Source: JABDIY01 sp963803875 (lineage in GTDB: Bacteria > Actinomycetota > Acidimicrobiia > Acidimicrobiales > SZUA-35). Taken from it: 64,000 bases of DNA. Under the pieces are notes generated by a model that saw only the letters and a program-made list of their open reading frames with translations, ran no database searches and was not told the DNA's origin. The position numbers and the translations under genes are program-made. The stretch is from NCBI GenBank assembly GCA_963803875.1, contig CAWDOA010000008.1, positions 186,001-250,000 of the forward strand, in the 5' to 3' direction. Of the stretch, positions 18,937-28,102 are shown one piece after another. The stretch's first letter is position 1; every line of letters starts with the position of its first letter.

Positions 18937-18964
18937 TTGCCCGATCTCAATTGCCCGATCTCAG
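18937..18964 (-). repeat. 14-bp tandem duplication at the smc stop codon
   Basis: Two adjacent units, ttgcccgatctcaa (18937-18950) and ttgcccgatctcag (18951-18964), differ only at the last base. The smc stop codon (18961-18963 on the minus strand) lies in the second unit. The repeat fills most of the short gap between the convergent VWA and smc genes. Confidence 0.85.
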
Positions 18965-21900
18965 ATGGGGTCAGAAACGGTGAGAACGTCAGCCGGGGCC
19001 TGGTCGCGCAGATCGATCACCTGGCGTCTGGGATTGCTGACCTTTTCGCTGACAACCTTTGAGCTCTCCCCCGGCTTCATCGACACCCCGTAAAGAACGT
19101 CGGCCGCTTCCATCGTGCGTTTCTGATGGCTCACGATGACGAGCTGAGCATCGTGGCGGAACTCTTCCACCAAGGTGAGGAACCGGTTGAGGTTGAAATC
19201 GTCAAGCGCCGCCTCGACCTCGTCCATCACATAGAACGGTGAGGGTCGGCTGCGGAATACGGCAAAGAGGAAGCCGAGGGCGGTCAGTGATCGCTCGCCG
19301 CCCGACAGCAGTGACAGCTTCTTCACGTTCTTGCCCGAGGGCTTCGCCTCGATCTCGATTCCGGTGTTCAACAGGTCGTCGGGATCGGTGAGCACAACAG
19401 AACCCTTGCCACCGGGGAACAACTTGCCGAAGAGGTCGGTGAAGTTGGCGGCCACATCGGCATAGGCCGAGGCAAAGACAGTCACGATCTGCTCGTCGAC
19501 CTCTCGAATCAAACCCACCAGTTCTCGTCGAGACCTCTTCACGTCTTCCATCTGGCTGCTGAGAAATTCGTACCGCTCTTTGAGTTCTTCGAATTCTTCG
19601 AGAGCCAGAGGGTTGATCGGACCCATCGCTTTGAGCTGGCGGTCGAGATCACGAAGTCGCGCTGCAGGGGTCTGTCCCTCCACCACTTCGGGTTGTCCCG
19701 CAGCCATGGCTGTCTCGGGTTCGATGTCGAGGTCGCGGCGTACCGTTTCGGTGAGCGATTCGAGGCGCACCCGATCCTCAGCTTCGGCGAGATCCACGCG
19801 GTTCCGCCGGCTGCGGGTTTCGATCAGGTCCTTTTCGGCCTTCTGCCGTTCGCCGCGGTTGCCGCTGAGCCGAGCACCGACGTGGCGAGCCGCTTCACTC
19901 TGAGCCTGGCTCACCGCGTCGAGGTCGGTGAGCCAATCATCCACCTTGCCACCCTTGGAAAACAGCTGGTGCGTGAGGTCTTTGACCTTGTCGAGGGCGC
20001 CCTGAAGAACCTCGCGCCGAGCCCTCGCCGCTTCGCGTTCGGACACCAAACGGTGAAGGCGTTGTTCGATCTCGGCTCGTCGGCTGGTGATCATCTCCCG
20101 CCGTTCGGCGATAGCGGCCTCGCGTACCCCGAGGTCGCGGTTGATTGCCGCCAGGAGCGTCGCCTTCTCCTCCAACCCAGCTCGGGCATCGGCAACCGTT
20201 TGTGCTTTGTCGAGGCGAGCCTTCTCGTCGGCTTCGAGACCGGGCAGAGCCAGCTGAAGTGACGCCAGTTTCTTCCGGTCGGCTTCGGCTCGTTCGCTGA
20301 TCTCGTATCTCTGGCGGCTCAGCCTCTGCCGAGATTCCTCGATTTCTGCCAGCTCGGTCGTGGTTCGGACCAGAACTGACCGAGCGGCTTGGACAGCCGA
20401 AAGGTGATCCCGGTGGGCGTTTTCAGCGGTCCGCTGGTTCTCGCCCGTCAGGAGCAGCATGCCTTCGGCGTCGTCCACACCACCCAGCGCAGCGGCTTGA
20501 GCATCTCGGGCTGCCTTGGCTTGGGCCGCTGCCTCGGCCTGTGCTGCGCCGGTTGCACCAGCTTGATCGCCTGCCAACCTCCAACCGGTGGGACCGATTC
20601 GATCACCCGCTCGCGTAACCACCGTGAGGCCTGCGTGATCCCCAGCCAGATCGACGGCGTCGGACCACGATCCCTCTATCGCCGCAATTCCTGACAGGAG
20701 TAGGTCCAGAAGCAACCGTACGTCTTCACGATCGGCCCGCACCAGCGAACGCAGTGGCGTGACGCCATCGGGCGCCTTGATCGGGTTGGTCCTGCCGGGG
20801 GTCCCCAGCGGCAAGACCGCACCGGAAACCTTGGCGTCGGATAGCGCCCGCAATGCGGAACGGGCCGAGACTTCCGATTCGATGAGAACAGCTTGCAGCG
20901 CTTCTGACGCTGCAGCTTCAACCGCGCCTTCCCACCCCTGATCCACCGCAATGAGATCGAGCAGTGTGCCGAGCACACCGTCGGTGCCCGCAAGAGTGTC
21001 AACCCCGGCCCGGTTGCGGGCTTGTTCGAGGGCCTGAGCGAGCGCGTCAGCGCGTGCCTCCCATCGATTCACCTCTTCATCAGCAGCCCGGCGCTCTCGG
21101 TTTGCCTGGCGGAGAGCGGCTTCGGCATCTACCAAACCCACGTTTGCGGCGTTGAGATCGTATTCGAGGGCCTCTTTGGTGCCCTCAGCGCCGTCTAGGA
21201 CCGCCTGAGCTTCGGCCTGCTCGGAGAGAAGCCGATCCCGCCGCGAGGACAGCCCGGAGATCTGCTCGTTGAGGCGAGCATCTTCAGAATTGTCGCGCTC
21301 GGAGGCCGACTCGAGCGCGGTCAGTTGGGCTCTCGCCTCGACTGCTTGGTTGCCGACAGGTACCACGCCGTCACCCCACTGTTGCTCGAACACCGCCCGG
21401 TCCTGTTCCAGCGCCTTCTCGGAAAGCCGGGCTTGGGTTTTGTCGGGCGTGAGGTTCTCCGCCTCTTTCTCCACCGCAACCAGATCATTGTCAAGACGTG
21501 CCGCTTCGGCCTCGAGCGACGAAACCAACCCCTCGTCTACCGCGCTTTGCAGTTCACCTTCGAGCCGGCGTCGACGTTCGGAAACAACATTGGTTTGACC
21601 GATGATCCGTTCACGCACCGAACGTGCTCGACCCAGCACGTCATCGACGTTGGATCCGCCCAGAGCGGCCAGTTCTGCCTCACCGTCGAGTATGACCGCA
21701 TCGAGGCGGGCGAGTTCGCGCTGAAGCTCGCTTTCCCGTGTCGAGGCTGCAAGACGATCCCGCTTGTGGGCTTCCAGCTTTTGGGTGAGGCCCGAGAGTT
21801 CACGGCCCACAAGGTAGGTTCGCAGTTCAGTGGCCTCGGCCAAAACGGCGCCGTGACGGCGGGCAGCATCGGCCTGCTTCTCCAGCGGGCGGAGTTGACG

Positions 21901-22497
21901 TTTCACTTCCCTCACCAGGTCGGCTACCCGATTGAGGCTCTCTTCGGTGGAAGCGAGGCGTCGCTCTGCCCGCTCTTTGCGCTTGCGGTACTTCAGAACG
22001 CCGGCCGCTTCTTCGATGACGCCTCGACGCTCCTCGGGTCGACTGTTGAGTACGGCGTCAATTTGTCCCTGCGAGACGATGATGTGCTGTTGCCGACCGA
22101 CACCGCTGTCGCTGAGAAGTTCGGTGATGTCGAGGAGGCGACAACTGGCTCCGTTGATCTTGTAGTCGCTTTCACCGGAGCGAAACAGAGTGCGGGTGAT
22201 GGTCACCTCGGAGAACTCGATGGGCAGGACTCCGTCGGCGTTGTCGATGGTCAGCGACACCTGAGCTCGGCCGAGCGCCGCCTTGCTCTGGGTTCCAGCA
22301 AAGATCACGTCTTCCATCTTGGCCGATCGAACCGCACTCGGAGCCTGGGCTCCGAGCACCCATGCAATGGCGTCGACCACATTGCTCTTGCCGCTGCCGT
22401 TGGGGCCGACCACGACCGTTATGCCATCTTGGAGGTCCAAGGTTGCGTGATCCGCAAACGACTTGAACCCCTTGACCGACAGCGTCTTCAGATACAT
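18961..22497 (-). CDS. smc: Chromosome segregation protein SMC
   Basis: A 1178-residue SMC ATPase that organises and segregates the chromosome, normally with ScpA and ScpB. The N-terminal head has Walker A GPNGSGKSN near residue 32. A coiled coil follows, then a hinge around 510-650, a second coiled coil, and the C-terminal head with signature LLSGGERSL and Walker B FYVMDEVEAALD. A TTG at 22506 is possible, but the ATG at 22497 gives the typical MYLKTLSVKGFKSFA start with AGGA upstream. Order in relatives is rnc-mutM-smc-ftsY; here unrelated genes separate smc from both neighbours. Confidence 0.95.
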   Translation of the reverse strand: MYLKTLSVKGFKSFADHATLDLQDGITVVVGPNGSGKSNVVDAIAWVLGAQAPSAVRSAKMEDVIFAGTQSKAALGRAQVSLTIDNADGVLPIEFSEVTITRTLFRSGESDYKINGASCRLLDITELLSDSGVGRQQHIIVSQGQIDAVLNSRPEERRGVIEEAAGVLKYRKRKERAERRLASTEESLNRVADLVREVKRQLRPLEKQADAARRHGAVLAEATELRTYLVGRELSGLTQKLEAHKRDRLAASTRESELQRELARLDAVILDGEAELAALGGSNVDDVLGRARSVRERIIGQTNVVSERRRRLEGELQSAVDEGLVSSLEAEAARLDNDLVAVEKEAENLTPDKTQARLSEKALEQDRAVFEQQWGDGVVPVGNQAVEARAQLTALESASERDNSEDARLNEQISGLSSRRDRLLSEQAEAQAVLDGAEGTKEALEYDLNAANVGLVDAEAALRQANRERRAADEEVNRWEARADALAQALEQARNRAGVDTLAGTDGVLGTLLDLIAVDQGWEGAVEAAASEALQAVLIESEVSARSALRALSDAKVSGAVLPLGTPGRTNPIKAPDGVTPLRSLVRADREDVRLLLDLLLSGIAAIEGSWSDAVDLAGDHAGLTVVTRAGDRIGPTGWRLAGDQAGATGAAQAEAAAQAKAARDAQAAALGGVDDAEGMLLLTGENQRTAENAHRDHLSAVQAARSVLVRTTTELAEIEESRQRLSRQRYEISERAEADRKKLASLQLALPGLEADEKARLDKAQTVADARAGLEEKATLLAAINRDLGVREAAIAERREMITSRRAEIEQRLHRLVSEREAARARREVLQGALDKVKDLTHQLFSKGGKVDDWLTDLDAVSQAQSEAARHVGARLSGNRGERQKAEKDLIETRSRRNRVDLAEAEDRVRLESLTETVRRDLDIEPETAMAAGQPEVVEGQTPAARLRDLDRQLKAMGPINPLALEEFEELKERYEFLSSQMEDVKRSRRELVGLIREVDEQIVTVFASAYADVAANFTDLFGKLFPGGKGSVVLTDPDDLLNTGIEIEAKPSGKNVKKLSLLSGGERSLTALGFLFAVFRSRPSPFYVMDEVEAALDDFNLNRFLTLVEEFRHDAQLVIVSHQKRTMEAADVLYGVSMKPGESSKVVSEKVSNPRRQVIDLRDQAPADVLTVSDPI

Positions 22498-22506
22498 ACC
22501 GGCCAA

Positions 22507-22852
22507 ATCCTAGCCGTGTAATTTGCCACGCGTTTGCCAACCACACCCGGTGCGCAGTCGCTCGGCCGACCCAAACGTAGGGAGACTCGTAATCATCCAG
22601 TCCACAACTGAAGAGGACTCTTCCTAGCTCAGCCGCATTCGACAAGAAACCTGCCTCGTCGATGCTCGCACTCGTGGGTATCGCCGTCGGCTTGGGTCGA
22701 CGTGGAATCTCTTGCGACCGCGGAGGGCCGGGCAACCGTCGTAGGCCTCGGCCGCCGCTTCTGCAGATTCCCAGCATTCAGGTGGTCCATGCGACCTACG
22801 AAGATGGGTCAAAAGGCTCAAGTTGGGCACCCATGGATGCCGAGAAAGGTCT
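22507..22852. other. Intergenic region between smc and DUF389 gene
   Basis: About 345 bases between two divergent genes. Short open frames exist on both strands, but none shows a convincing domain, start signal or coding character. It presumably holds the promoters of both genes, though I could not identify hexamers with confidence. Confidence 0.5.
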
Positions 22853-23992
22853 ATGCCGCCAGTGCGCCCTCCGACGGGACCACATTCTGAACCCTTCCAT
22901 CGCAGACTTCCGGCGCCGCTTCAGCGCTCCCTAGAGTTGCTGGCCCGGCATCACGAGCCGGTCGGCTTCTCCGAACGTCGGCAACTGATTCAGGCGCTGT
23001 TCCATGAGGGCGACCGCCGTACGCCGTACGTCAATCGTTTCATGGCGTTGATGATGCTGTCAGTGTTGATCGCCGTGCTCGGGGTGCTCGCCGATTCCAC
23101 CGCCGTCGTCATTGGAGCCATGCTGGTCGCGCCGCTGATGGATCCGGTTTTGGGCGTTGCAGCCGCTCTGGTGATGGACTGGCGGGACCGGATCCTTTCA
23201 TCGGCAATGATGGTGGTGACGGGATCGGCCGTAGCAATCGGAGTGGCAGCGGCGGTGAGCTTGGTGCTGCCCGGTGACCCTGAGCGCCTCAGCGCCGAAC
23301 TTCTCGCTCGCACCTCGCCCACGTTGATCGACCTGGCCGTGGCGTTGGTCGCCGGATCTGCTGGTGCGTACGCCAAGCTCAGGCGACAGGCTGCCGATGC
23401 AATCGTGGGGGTTGCTGTTGCGGTGGCTCTTGTTCCCCCGTTGGCAGTGGTAGGCACCACGCTCGAACTAGGCCGGTACCAGATGGCCCTTGGCGCCTTC
23501 CTTCTGTTCCTGGCCAACGTGAGCGGCATCATCACTGCAGCAGCAACGACATTCGTGATCCTCGGGCTGGTTCCCTCGAGTCGATTGCGGACTACCCGAG
23601 GCCATGTTGCCCAGAGCCTCCGACTGGCGGTGTTGGGAACTGTCTCCATCGTCGCCCCGCTCCAACTCGTCGACACGTGGCGACCCGAGCCGACGCTTGA
23701 CTCCGACCCCGAAGAGCTCGTGGCCAAAGCGGTTTCGGCATGGCGCACCGATGTATCGATTATCGCCATAGACCTTCAGATGGGAGAACCGCACTCCACA
23801 CCGATACTCGGGCTCACGGTCGCCGCCGGGACCGACCTTGAGGAACCGCTGGGCGTCGAGGATCTCGCGGCCGATTTGTCCACGATCATCCGCCAACCGA
23901 TCCGGGTGGAGCTCACCACAGTAGAAGGCAAGGTTGAAGCAGCGGTCGGGCATCAGAAAGACGAGGCCACCGCCGACGACGACGAGCCATAG
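22853..23992 (+). CDS. DUF389 membrane protein (first paralogue)
   Basis: A 379-residue DUF389 (TIGR00341-type) integral membrane protein. A short N-terminal cytoplasmic region includes LFHEGDRRTPYVNRF. About six membrane helices follow, with family motifs DSTAVVIGAMLVAPLM, GVAVAVALVPPLAVVG and LFLANVSGI. A soluble C-terminal domain of about 110 residues ends in an acidic tail. Start choice is uncertain: the ATG at 22853 follows AGAAAGG, and a TTG at 22823 is an alternative. Function of the family is unknown. It interrupts the usual mutM-smc adjacency. Confidence 0.82.
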   Translation: MPPVRPPTGPHSEPFHRRLPAPLQRSLELLARHHEPVGFSERRQLIQALFHEGDRRTPYVNRFMALMMLSVLIAVLGVLADSTAVVIGAMLVAPLMDPVLGVAAALVMDWRDRILSSAMMVVTGSAVAIGVAAAVSLVLPGDPERLSAELLARTSPTLIDLAVALVAGSAGAYAKLRRQAADAIVGVAVAVALVPPLAVVGTTLELGRYQMALGAFLLFLANVSGIITAAATTFVILGLVPSSRLRTTRGHVAQSLRLAVLGTVSIVAPLQLVDTWRPEPTLDSDPEELVAKAVSAWRTDVSIIAIDLQMGEPHSTPILGLTVAAGTDLEEPLGVEDLAADLSTIIRQPIRVELTTVEGKVEAAVGHQKDEATADDDEP

Positions 23993-24085
23993 CCGGCGGC
24001 TCGAATCCCTGCTGATAGCCACATTCTCGGCTTCTGCCCCGGTGAGAGCCACAGCCAGTGTGGGTATCGACAGGAATTTGGGGGG

Positions 24086-24919
24086 TTAGACCTGGGTGGA
24101 GCAGTAGTAGACCGGTTGGCCCTTGAACTTGGCCTTCAGAATTGGGGCTCGAGAGCGCGGGCTCAGTTCGCCGTCCTTGCCGTACACCGCGACGTGTTCG
24201 CCGTAGCTACCAGGGTTTCCCTCGATGTCAACCCAGGGACGATCCTCCAACGTGGTCCCCCGGTACTTTATGGCGTCGTGCAAAATCGTCGTTATGGAAC
24301 GGTTCAGTCTCCGCAGCTCCTGAGTGGACAGCTGGTTGGCCGGACGGTCATACATCAGACCGGCATCGAAGAGAATCTCGTCGGCGTACAGATTGCCGAT
24401 CCCAACAAAGTTGTCCGGATCGGTGAGGAAGGTCTTGAGCGGCTGGTCGCTGTTGAGTACGAACCGGCCGAAGATGTTCCACGGAACCGGCTCAGCGAGG
24501 AGGTCCAACCCCCTGCCTCGTTTGAGGTGCTGGTCGACGTCTTCGGTGGGGACCACCGCAAGCTCCCCGGTTGCGCCCTGGTCTACAAAACGCAGATCGC
24601 CACCTTGGGTGAAGGTGATGATCACCTGGGTGTTCTGCACCACCTCGGTGCGAGAGGGGCAGCGGGAGATGACTGTCCCCTCCCCTGGGTGCATGAGCAG
24701 CGTGTGCTCGTTGTTCAGCTTTGTAACGATCGCCATGCCAACCCGGGTGGTCTCCACGAACTTCGCACCGTCAAGGACCGTAATGAGGCTCTTCTTGTTC
24801 TTGTGCAGGGGGGTCGACTTCAGTCCCTTCACGTCAACCGATTTCACTTTGCGGCCCGCAGTGTCACGTTCGAGATCGCGACGAATGATCTCGAGTTCGG
24901 GTAGTTCTGGTTCAACCAT
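24086..24919 (-). CDS. Divergent Fpg/MutM-like protein, probably not a standard glycosylase
   Basis: A 277-residue protein of the Fpg/Nei fold, in the position mutM takes beside rnc. The N-terminus reads MVEPELPELE, so the PELPE motif starts at residue 4 rather than directly after Met and the usual catalytic Pro2 is displaced. The loop that normally carries the catalytic Lys (RRGKYL-like) reads TTRVGMAIV. The HLGMSG motif is replaced by HPGEGT. The C-terminal zinc finger retains one of four cysteines (GELSPRSRAP ... YYCSTQV). The central helix-two-turn-helix region (VGIGNLYADEILFDAGL) is intact. It could be a DNA-binding, non-catalytic paralogue. The start overlaps rnc by eight bases (ATGGTTGA). 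Confidence 0.75.
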   Translation of the reverse strand: MVEPELPELEIIRRDLERDTAGRKVKSVDVKGLKSTPLHKNKKSLITVLDGAKFVETTRVGMAIVTKLNNEHTLLMHPGEGTVISRCPSRTEVVQNTQVIITFTQGGDLRFVDQGATGELAVVPTEDVDQHLKRGRGLDLLAEPVPWNIFGRFVLNSDQPLKTFLTDPDNFVGIGNLYADEILFDAGLMYDRPANQLSTQELRRLNRSITTILHDAIKYRGTTLEDRPWVDIEGNPGSYGEHVAVYGKDGELSPRSRAPILKAKFKGQPVYYCSTQV

Positions 24920-25622
24920 TGGGTTCCTCATTCGCTTCTGCGGTTTGGGGGCGCGTCGGGCGAACCAACTCGCGTTCTGACAGCAGGTTCCAGGCAGCCT
25001 GGGCGGCCGCCTGTTCTGCACGTTTCTTCGATGTCCCCCGGCCCTGCCCAGCCAACTCGGTGCCAACATAGGCGAGGGCCACAAAACGGCGATCGTGGTC
25101 GGGGCCCGACGCTGAAAGGCGATAGGTGGGACCGAGTAGACCGAGGTTTGATGTGAGTTCTTGCAGTCGAGTCTTGAAGTCTTCTCCGCCCGGACGCACA
25201 GCGCTCTCCAGAATGCAGTCGCCGAGCAGGTGGAGGGCCGCCGACCGAGCTGCTTCCCAGCCGCCGTCGACAAACACCGCACCCATGACCGCCTCGAAGC
25301 AGTCTGCGAGAATTGACTCCTTCTGGCGCCCGCCGGAGGTGGCCTCGCCCTTGCCGAGACGAAGCATCGATCCCAACTCCATCTCGTGGGCGACGCTGGC
25401 AAGGCTGGATGTGTTCACCACCGACGCCCGAAGCTTGGCCAGTTCGCCCTCGGAAAGGTCCGAGTAGGTGTTGTAGATGTAATCGGTCACGGCCAGTCCC
25501 ACTATCGCGTCGCCGAGAAACTCCAGTCGTTCATTGGAGTCGCTGCCGAGATTCTCTGCGATGTAGCTCCGGTGAGTCATGGCCAACTCGACAAGAGACC
25601 AGTCGTCAAACTGGTGTTTCAA
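24912..25622 (-). CDS. rnc: Ribonuclease III
   Basis: Double-strand-specific endonuclease for rRNA and mRNA processing. The catalytic domain has the signature NERLEFLGDAIVG at residues 30-42, with Glu34, Asp38, Asp107 and Glu110 as the metal ligands. A C-terminal double-stranded-RNA-binding domain begins near 150. With the TTG start at 25622 the product is 236 residues. A CTG at 25655, overlapping the acpP stop as CTGA, would add 11 residues that extend the first helix (YEQLAEHL). Either could be the real start. It overlaps the Fpg-like gene by eight bases. Confidence 0.92.
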   Translation of the reverse strand: MKHQFDDWSLVELAMTHRSYIAENLGSDSNERLEFLGDAIVGLAVTDYIYNTYSDLSEGELAKLRASVVNTSSLASVAHEMELGSMLRLGKGEATSGGRQKESILADCFEAVMGAVFVDGGWEAARSAALHLLGDCILESAVRPGGEDFKTRLQELTSNLGLLGPTYRLSASGPDHDRRFVALAYVGTELAGQGRGTSKKRAEQAAAQAAWNLLSERELVRPTRPQTAEANEEPNG

Positions 25623-25651
25623 ATGCTCTGCGAGTTGTTCGTAGCCGTCGC

Positions 25652-25951
25652 TCAGGGCGTGTCTCCGACTCGGCTATAGACATAGTCCACCGCATCCCGG
25701 ACCAGCCGAAGGTCCTGTAGATCCTCATCTTCGATGCGGAAGCCGACCGTACGATCTGCCAGTTCTTCCTCGATCGCTTCCACGAGTTCGATGAGGGCCA
25801 GCGAATCGGCCTCGAGATCGTCGGCGAAGGAGTCGCCTTCATTGATTTGATCCGGTTCGACCTCGAGAATATCGGCGAGACGGTCACGTACGAGCGTGAC
25901 CACGTCGGGGCGCGTCATAGGGCCGGAATTCATATGCGTTTCAGCTGGCAT
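25652..25951 (-). CDS. acpP: Acyl carrier protein
   Basis: A 99-residue acyl carrier protein for fatty-acid synthesis. Ser50 in DLEADSLAL is the 4'-phosphopantetheine attachment site, followed by the acidic helix IELVEAIEEEL. The start is fixed by a strong Shine-Dalgarno, GGAGGTGA, at 25955-25962 on the minus strand, just before the ATG at 25951; internal Met codons at residues 7 and 12 are less likely. It is followed at once by rnc. plsX lies upstream on the same strand but is separated from it by a sensor kinase gene. Confidence 0.92.
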   Translation of the reverse strand: MPAETHMNSGPMTRPDVVTLVRDRLADILEVEPDQINEGDSFADDLEADSLALIELVEAIEEELADRTVGFRIEDEDLQDLRLVRDAVDYVYSRVGDTP

Positions 25952-25973
25952 CACTCACCTCCGAAGGCGCAGG

Positions 25974-25982
25974 ATTGTAGCA
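25974..25982 (-). promoter_or_regulatory. Candidate extended -10 promoter for acpP
   Basis: On the minus strand the sequence TGCTACAAT forms an extended -10 element (TG, one base, TACAAT). It ends about 22 bases before the acpP ATG and 11 before its Shine-Dalgarno. No good -35 hexamer is seen at the usual distance. A small hairpin, TGACTC/GAGTCA at 25994-26009, lies just upstream. Position and motif fit a promoter, but this is a visual match only. Confidence 0.35.
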
Positions 25983-26045
25983 GCAGAACTTCTTGACTCC
26001 TACGAGTCAGACCTGCTAGAGGCGCTGTTCGTCAGCCGGTGGTGG

Positions 26046-28055
26046 TCAGACCTCCGCAGCTGCCAACTTCTCGAGCTCGACGTTCACATCATGTTCCGCT
26101 TCCAGCGGACTGGTGGCGTCTGCGCCGAAGTACGCGTCGGCGACCGATTGCAGATCGGCTTCAGAGGGGCCAAGCGCCTTCTCTTCGCCCAGTCGAGCGC
26201 CTCGTCCGGCATCGATACGTTTGCGGTCCGAAGGAACCGTGTCGGGGTCGATCAGTTCGACCGGCAACACGATTCGCACGGTCGTCCCACCGGTGGGGCG
26301 CTCCAGCAGTCGAACATCGAGACCAAACCGCATGGCGATTCGTCCGATCAGCGCAACACCGATGCAGCTGGTTGGATCGTCACCGGCAATATCGGGCGTA
26401 TGGAGCGCACGATTGATTCGATCGCGATCGGATTGTTCGGTGCCGGGCCCGGAATCGTGAACGAGGAACGCCCAACCGGCGGCAACCCATTCCCCTTGCA
26501 CATTCACGCGATTCGTGGGGTGTGGCCGGTGAACCCCCGCCGCAAGCCCGTTCTCAATGACTTCGGCGAGCACGTGGGCGACATCTGGTGCTGCCAGCCC
26601 ATGAAGTCGGACGTCCTCCATCGGACTGATATCAACTCGGTCGAAGTCAGTGACCTCACCCAGTGCCAGCCTGGCGGTATTCAGAGCGCTGATCGGTTTG
26701 ATCCAGCGACGCTCGCTTCTCCCTCCGACCAGCGTGAGGCCAGACTCGATGTTGCGTTGGAGTCGGGTTGCGATGTGGTCGATCGCAAAGAGCCGTTGTC
26801 GAACCTCGGGAGAATCATCGGAATTGCGCCAGGACGAAACATGCCGGACCAGTTCGTGCAGTAGCCCAGCATTTCGATGGCCGATCGTGATCATGCGCCC
26901 GGACATCTGCCGGCAGATTCTGGCCTCTCGTGCGGCTATGTCGAAGAACCGATCCTGAACCGAGTTGATCGCACCGACCAATTGATCCACCTCGTCATCG
27001 GCGGATTCGGAAAGGTGTTTGGGGCGGGTGGGGGCGACGTCGCCGGCGGCAAACGCTCGGTCGATTTTGGGTAGGCCGTCGTTGACCAGCCTCTGAGCCT
27101 CGGAGGCTGCGGTGGCCAGTGGGGATGAAACCGACTGGTAGAGAGTCACGGCCGTGGCGCACAACACCAGAACGCCGAACAAACCGAACAAACCGAACGT
27201 GTTGCGCTGATCCTCGGCCAACTGAATCACCGCATCGAGCTGGGCGAGCGCATCCGACGCCTGCTGGTCTCGTGCAGCTGCCCACCGTAGACGGGCGTCG
27301 CTGTGGCTGAGGATCGCCGAACCCGGTTCTACCAACCTCTGCTCGCTATTCAGTAGGTCCTCCATCGCCACGAGTCGAAGATCGCTCATCACCCTGGTCG
27401 ACTGGAGGGCCTGCTGAATCGGACCGTTTGGAGCGTTCTGGGTTCTGACGTCCAGGTCTTCGCGCAGCGTGGACGCCACCGCGAACAACTGTGCCACCTC
27501 GGTCGTAGACCGGAGATCGTCCGAGGTCCTGGCCGCGAACGCCAGCCACGCTGAATCGTCGGCTTCGATCAGACGGAGAACCCGGTCGAGGTCGACGAGC
27601 GTTCCGGACACCATCGACGATTCGGAATCAACCGTGGTTTGCGAGGCCGCTTCGATGAGGATCTTGCTGGCCCGACCATAGTTGTCAGTCCGGCCGACCG
27701 GCGTTGATCGTGCAGCTCCGAGGGCGGTCCCCACCCGGTCGATGAGCACCTCGTCCCCAAACGCCGAAAGCTGCTCCATTGCGGTGTCGGTGGCGAGAGC
27801 TGCTTCCTCGATTGTGGCAACCGAGCTCTGATTCTCCTGAGTCTCGCTCAGGACGGCGGAAAGCCGTTCATCGGCGACCGCCAGTGCTGCGTTTTGCAGT
27901 GCTGAAACCTGATCGAATGCTGCCCGGGCCGAACCGGCGGCTTCGCCATCGTGTTCCGCATCGACCACTGCTGCAGCAGCCAGTGAGCCGAGCACCAGCA
28001 CAGGTAGGGCAAACGCGACGGCAATCTTTCGCCGAAGAGGTAGTGAACGCGACAT
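26046..28055 (-). CDS. NIT-domain sensor histidine kinase-like protein
   Basis: A 669-residue membrane protein. It has an N-terminal helix (about 9-30), a large extracytoplasmic helical region resembling a nitrate/nitrite-sensing (NIT) domain, a second helix near 287-310, and a HAMP-like region. An atypical dimerisation helix with GHRNAGLLHELVRHV lacks the classic H-E-[LI]-[RK] box. A HATPase domain has an N-box-like IENGLAAGV and DSGPGT. The layout recalls actinobacterial conservon kinases (CvnA). No conservon partner genes (roadblock, DUF742, small GTPase) follow. It sits between plsX and acpP. The signal is unknown. Confidence 0.75.
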   Translation of the reverse strand: MSRSLPLRRKIAVAFALPVLVLGSLAAAAVVDAEHDGEAAGSARAAFDQVSALQNAALAVADERLSAVLSETQENQSSVATIEEAALATDTAMEQLSAFGDEVLIDRVGTALGAARSTPVGRTDNYGRASKILIEAASQTTVDSESSMVSGTLVDLDRVLRLIEADDSAWLAFAARTSDDLRSTTEVAQLFAVASTLREDLDVRTQNAPNGPIQQALQSTRVMSDLRLVAMEDLLNSEQRLVEPGSAILSHSDARLRWAAARDQQASDALAQLDAVIQLAEDQRNTFGLFGLFGVLVLCATAVTLYQSVSSPLATAASEAQRLVNDGLPKIDRAFAAGDVAPTRPKHLSESADDEVDQLVGAINSVQDRFFDIAAREARICRQMSGRMITIGHRNAGLLHELVRHVSSWRNSDDSPEVRQRLFAIDHIATRLQRNIESGLTLVGGRSERRWIKPISALNTARLALGEVTDFDRVDISPMEDVRLHGLAAPDVAHVLAEVIENGLAAGVHRPHPTNRVNVQGEWVAAGWAFLVHDSGPGTEQSDRDRINRALHTPDIAGDDPTSCIGVALIGRIAMRFGLDVRLLERPTGGTTVRIVLPVELIDPDTVPSDRKRIDAGRGARLGEEKALGPSEADLQSVADAYFGADATSPLEAEHDVNVELEKLAAAEV

Positions 28056-28102
28056 CGGTGTTCTTTCGGCACAACTTCGCCGGTGGTGAGGCTCTCGGCC
28101 GC

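Noticed and set aside
21325..22521. Long plus-strand open frame (398 codons)
   Set aside because: Antisense to the smc head and coiled coil; no recognisable domain.
22662..22934. 90-codon frame between smc and the DUF389 gene
   Set aside because: It overlaps the start of the DUF389 gene, has no domain or ribosome site, and looks random.
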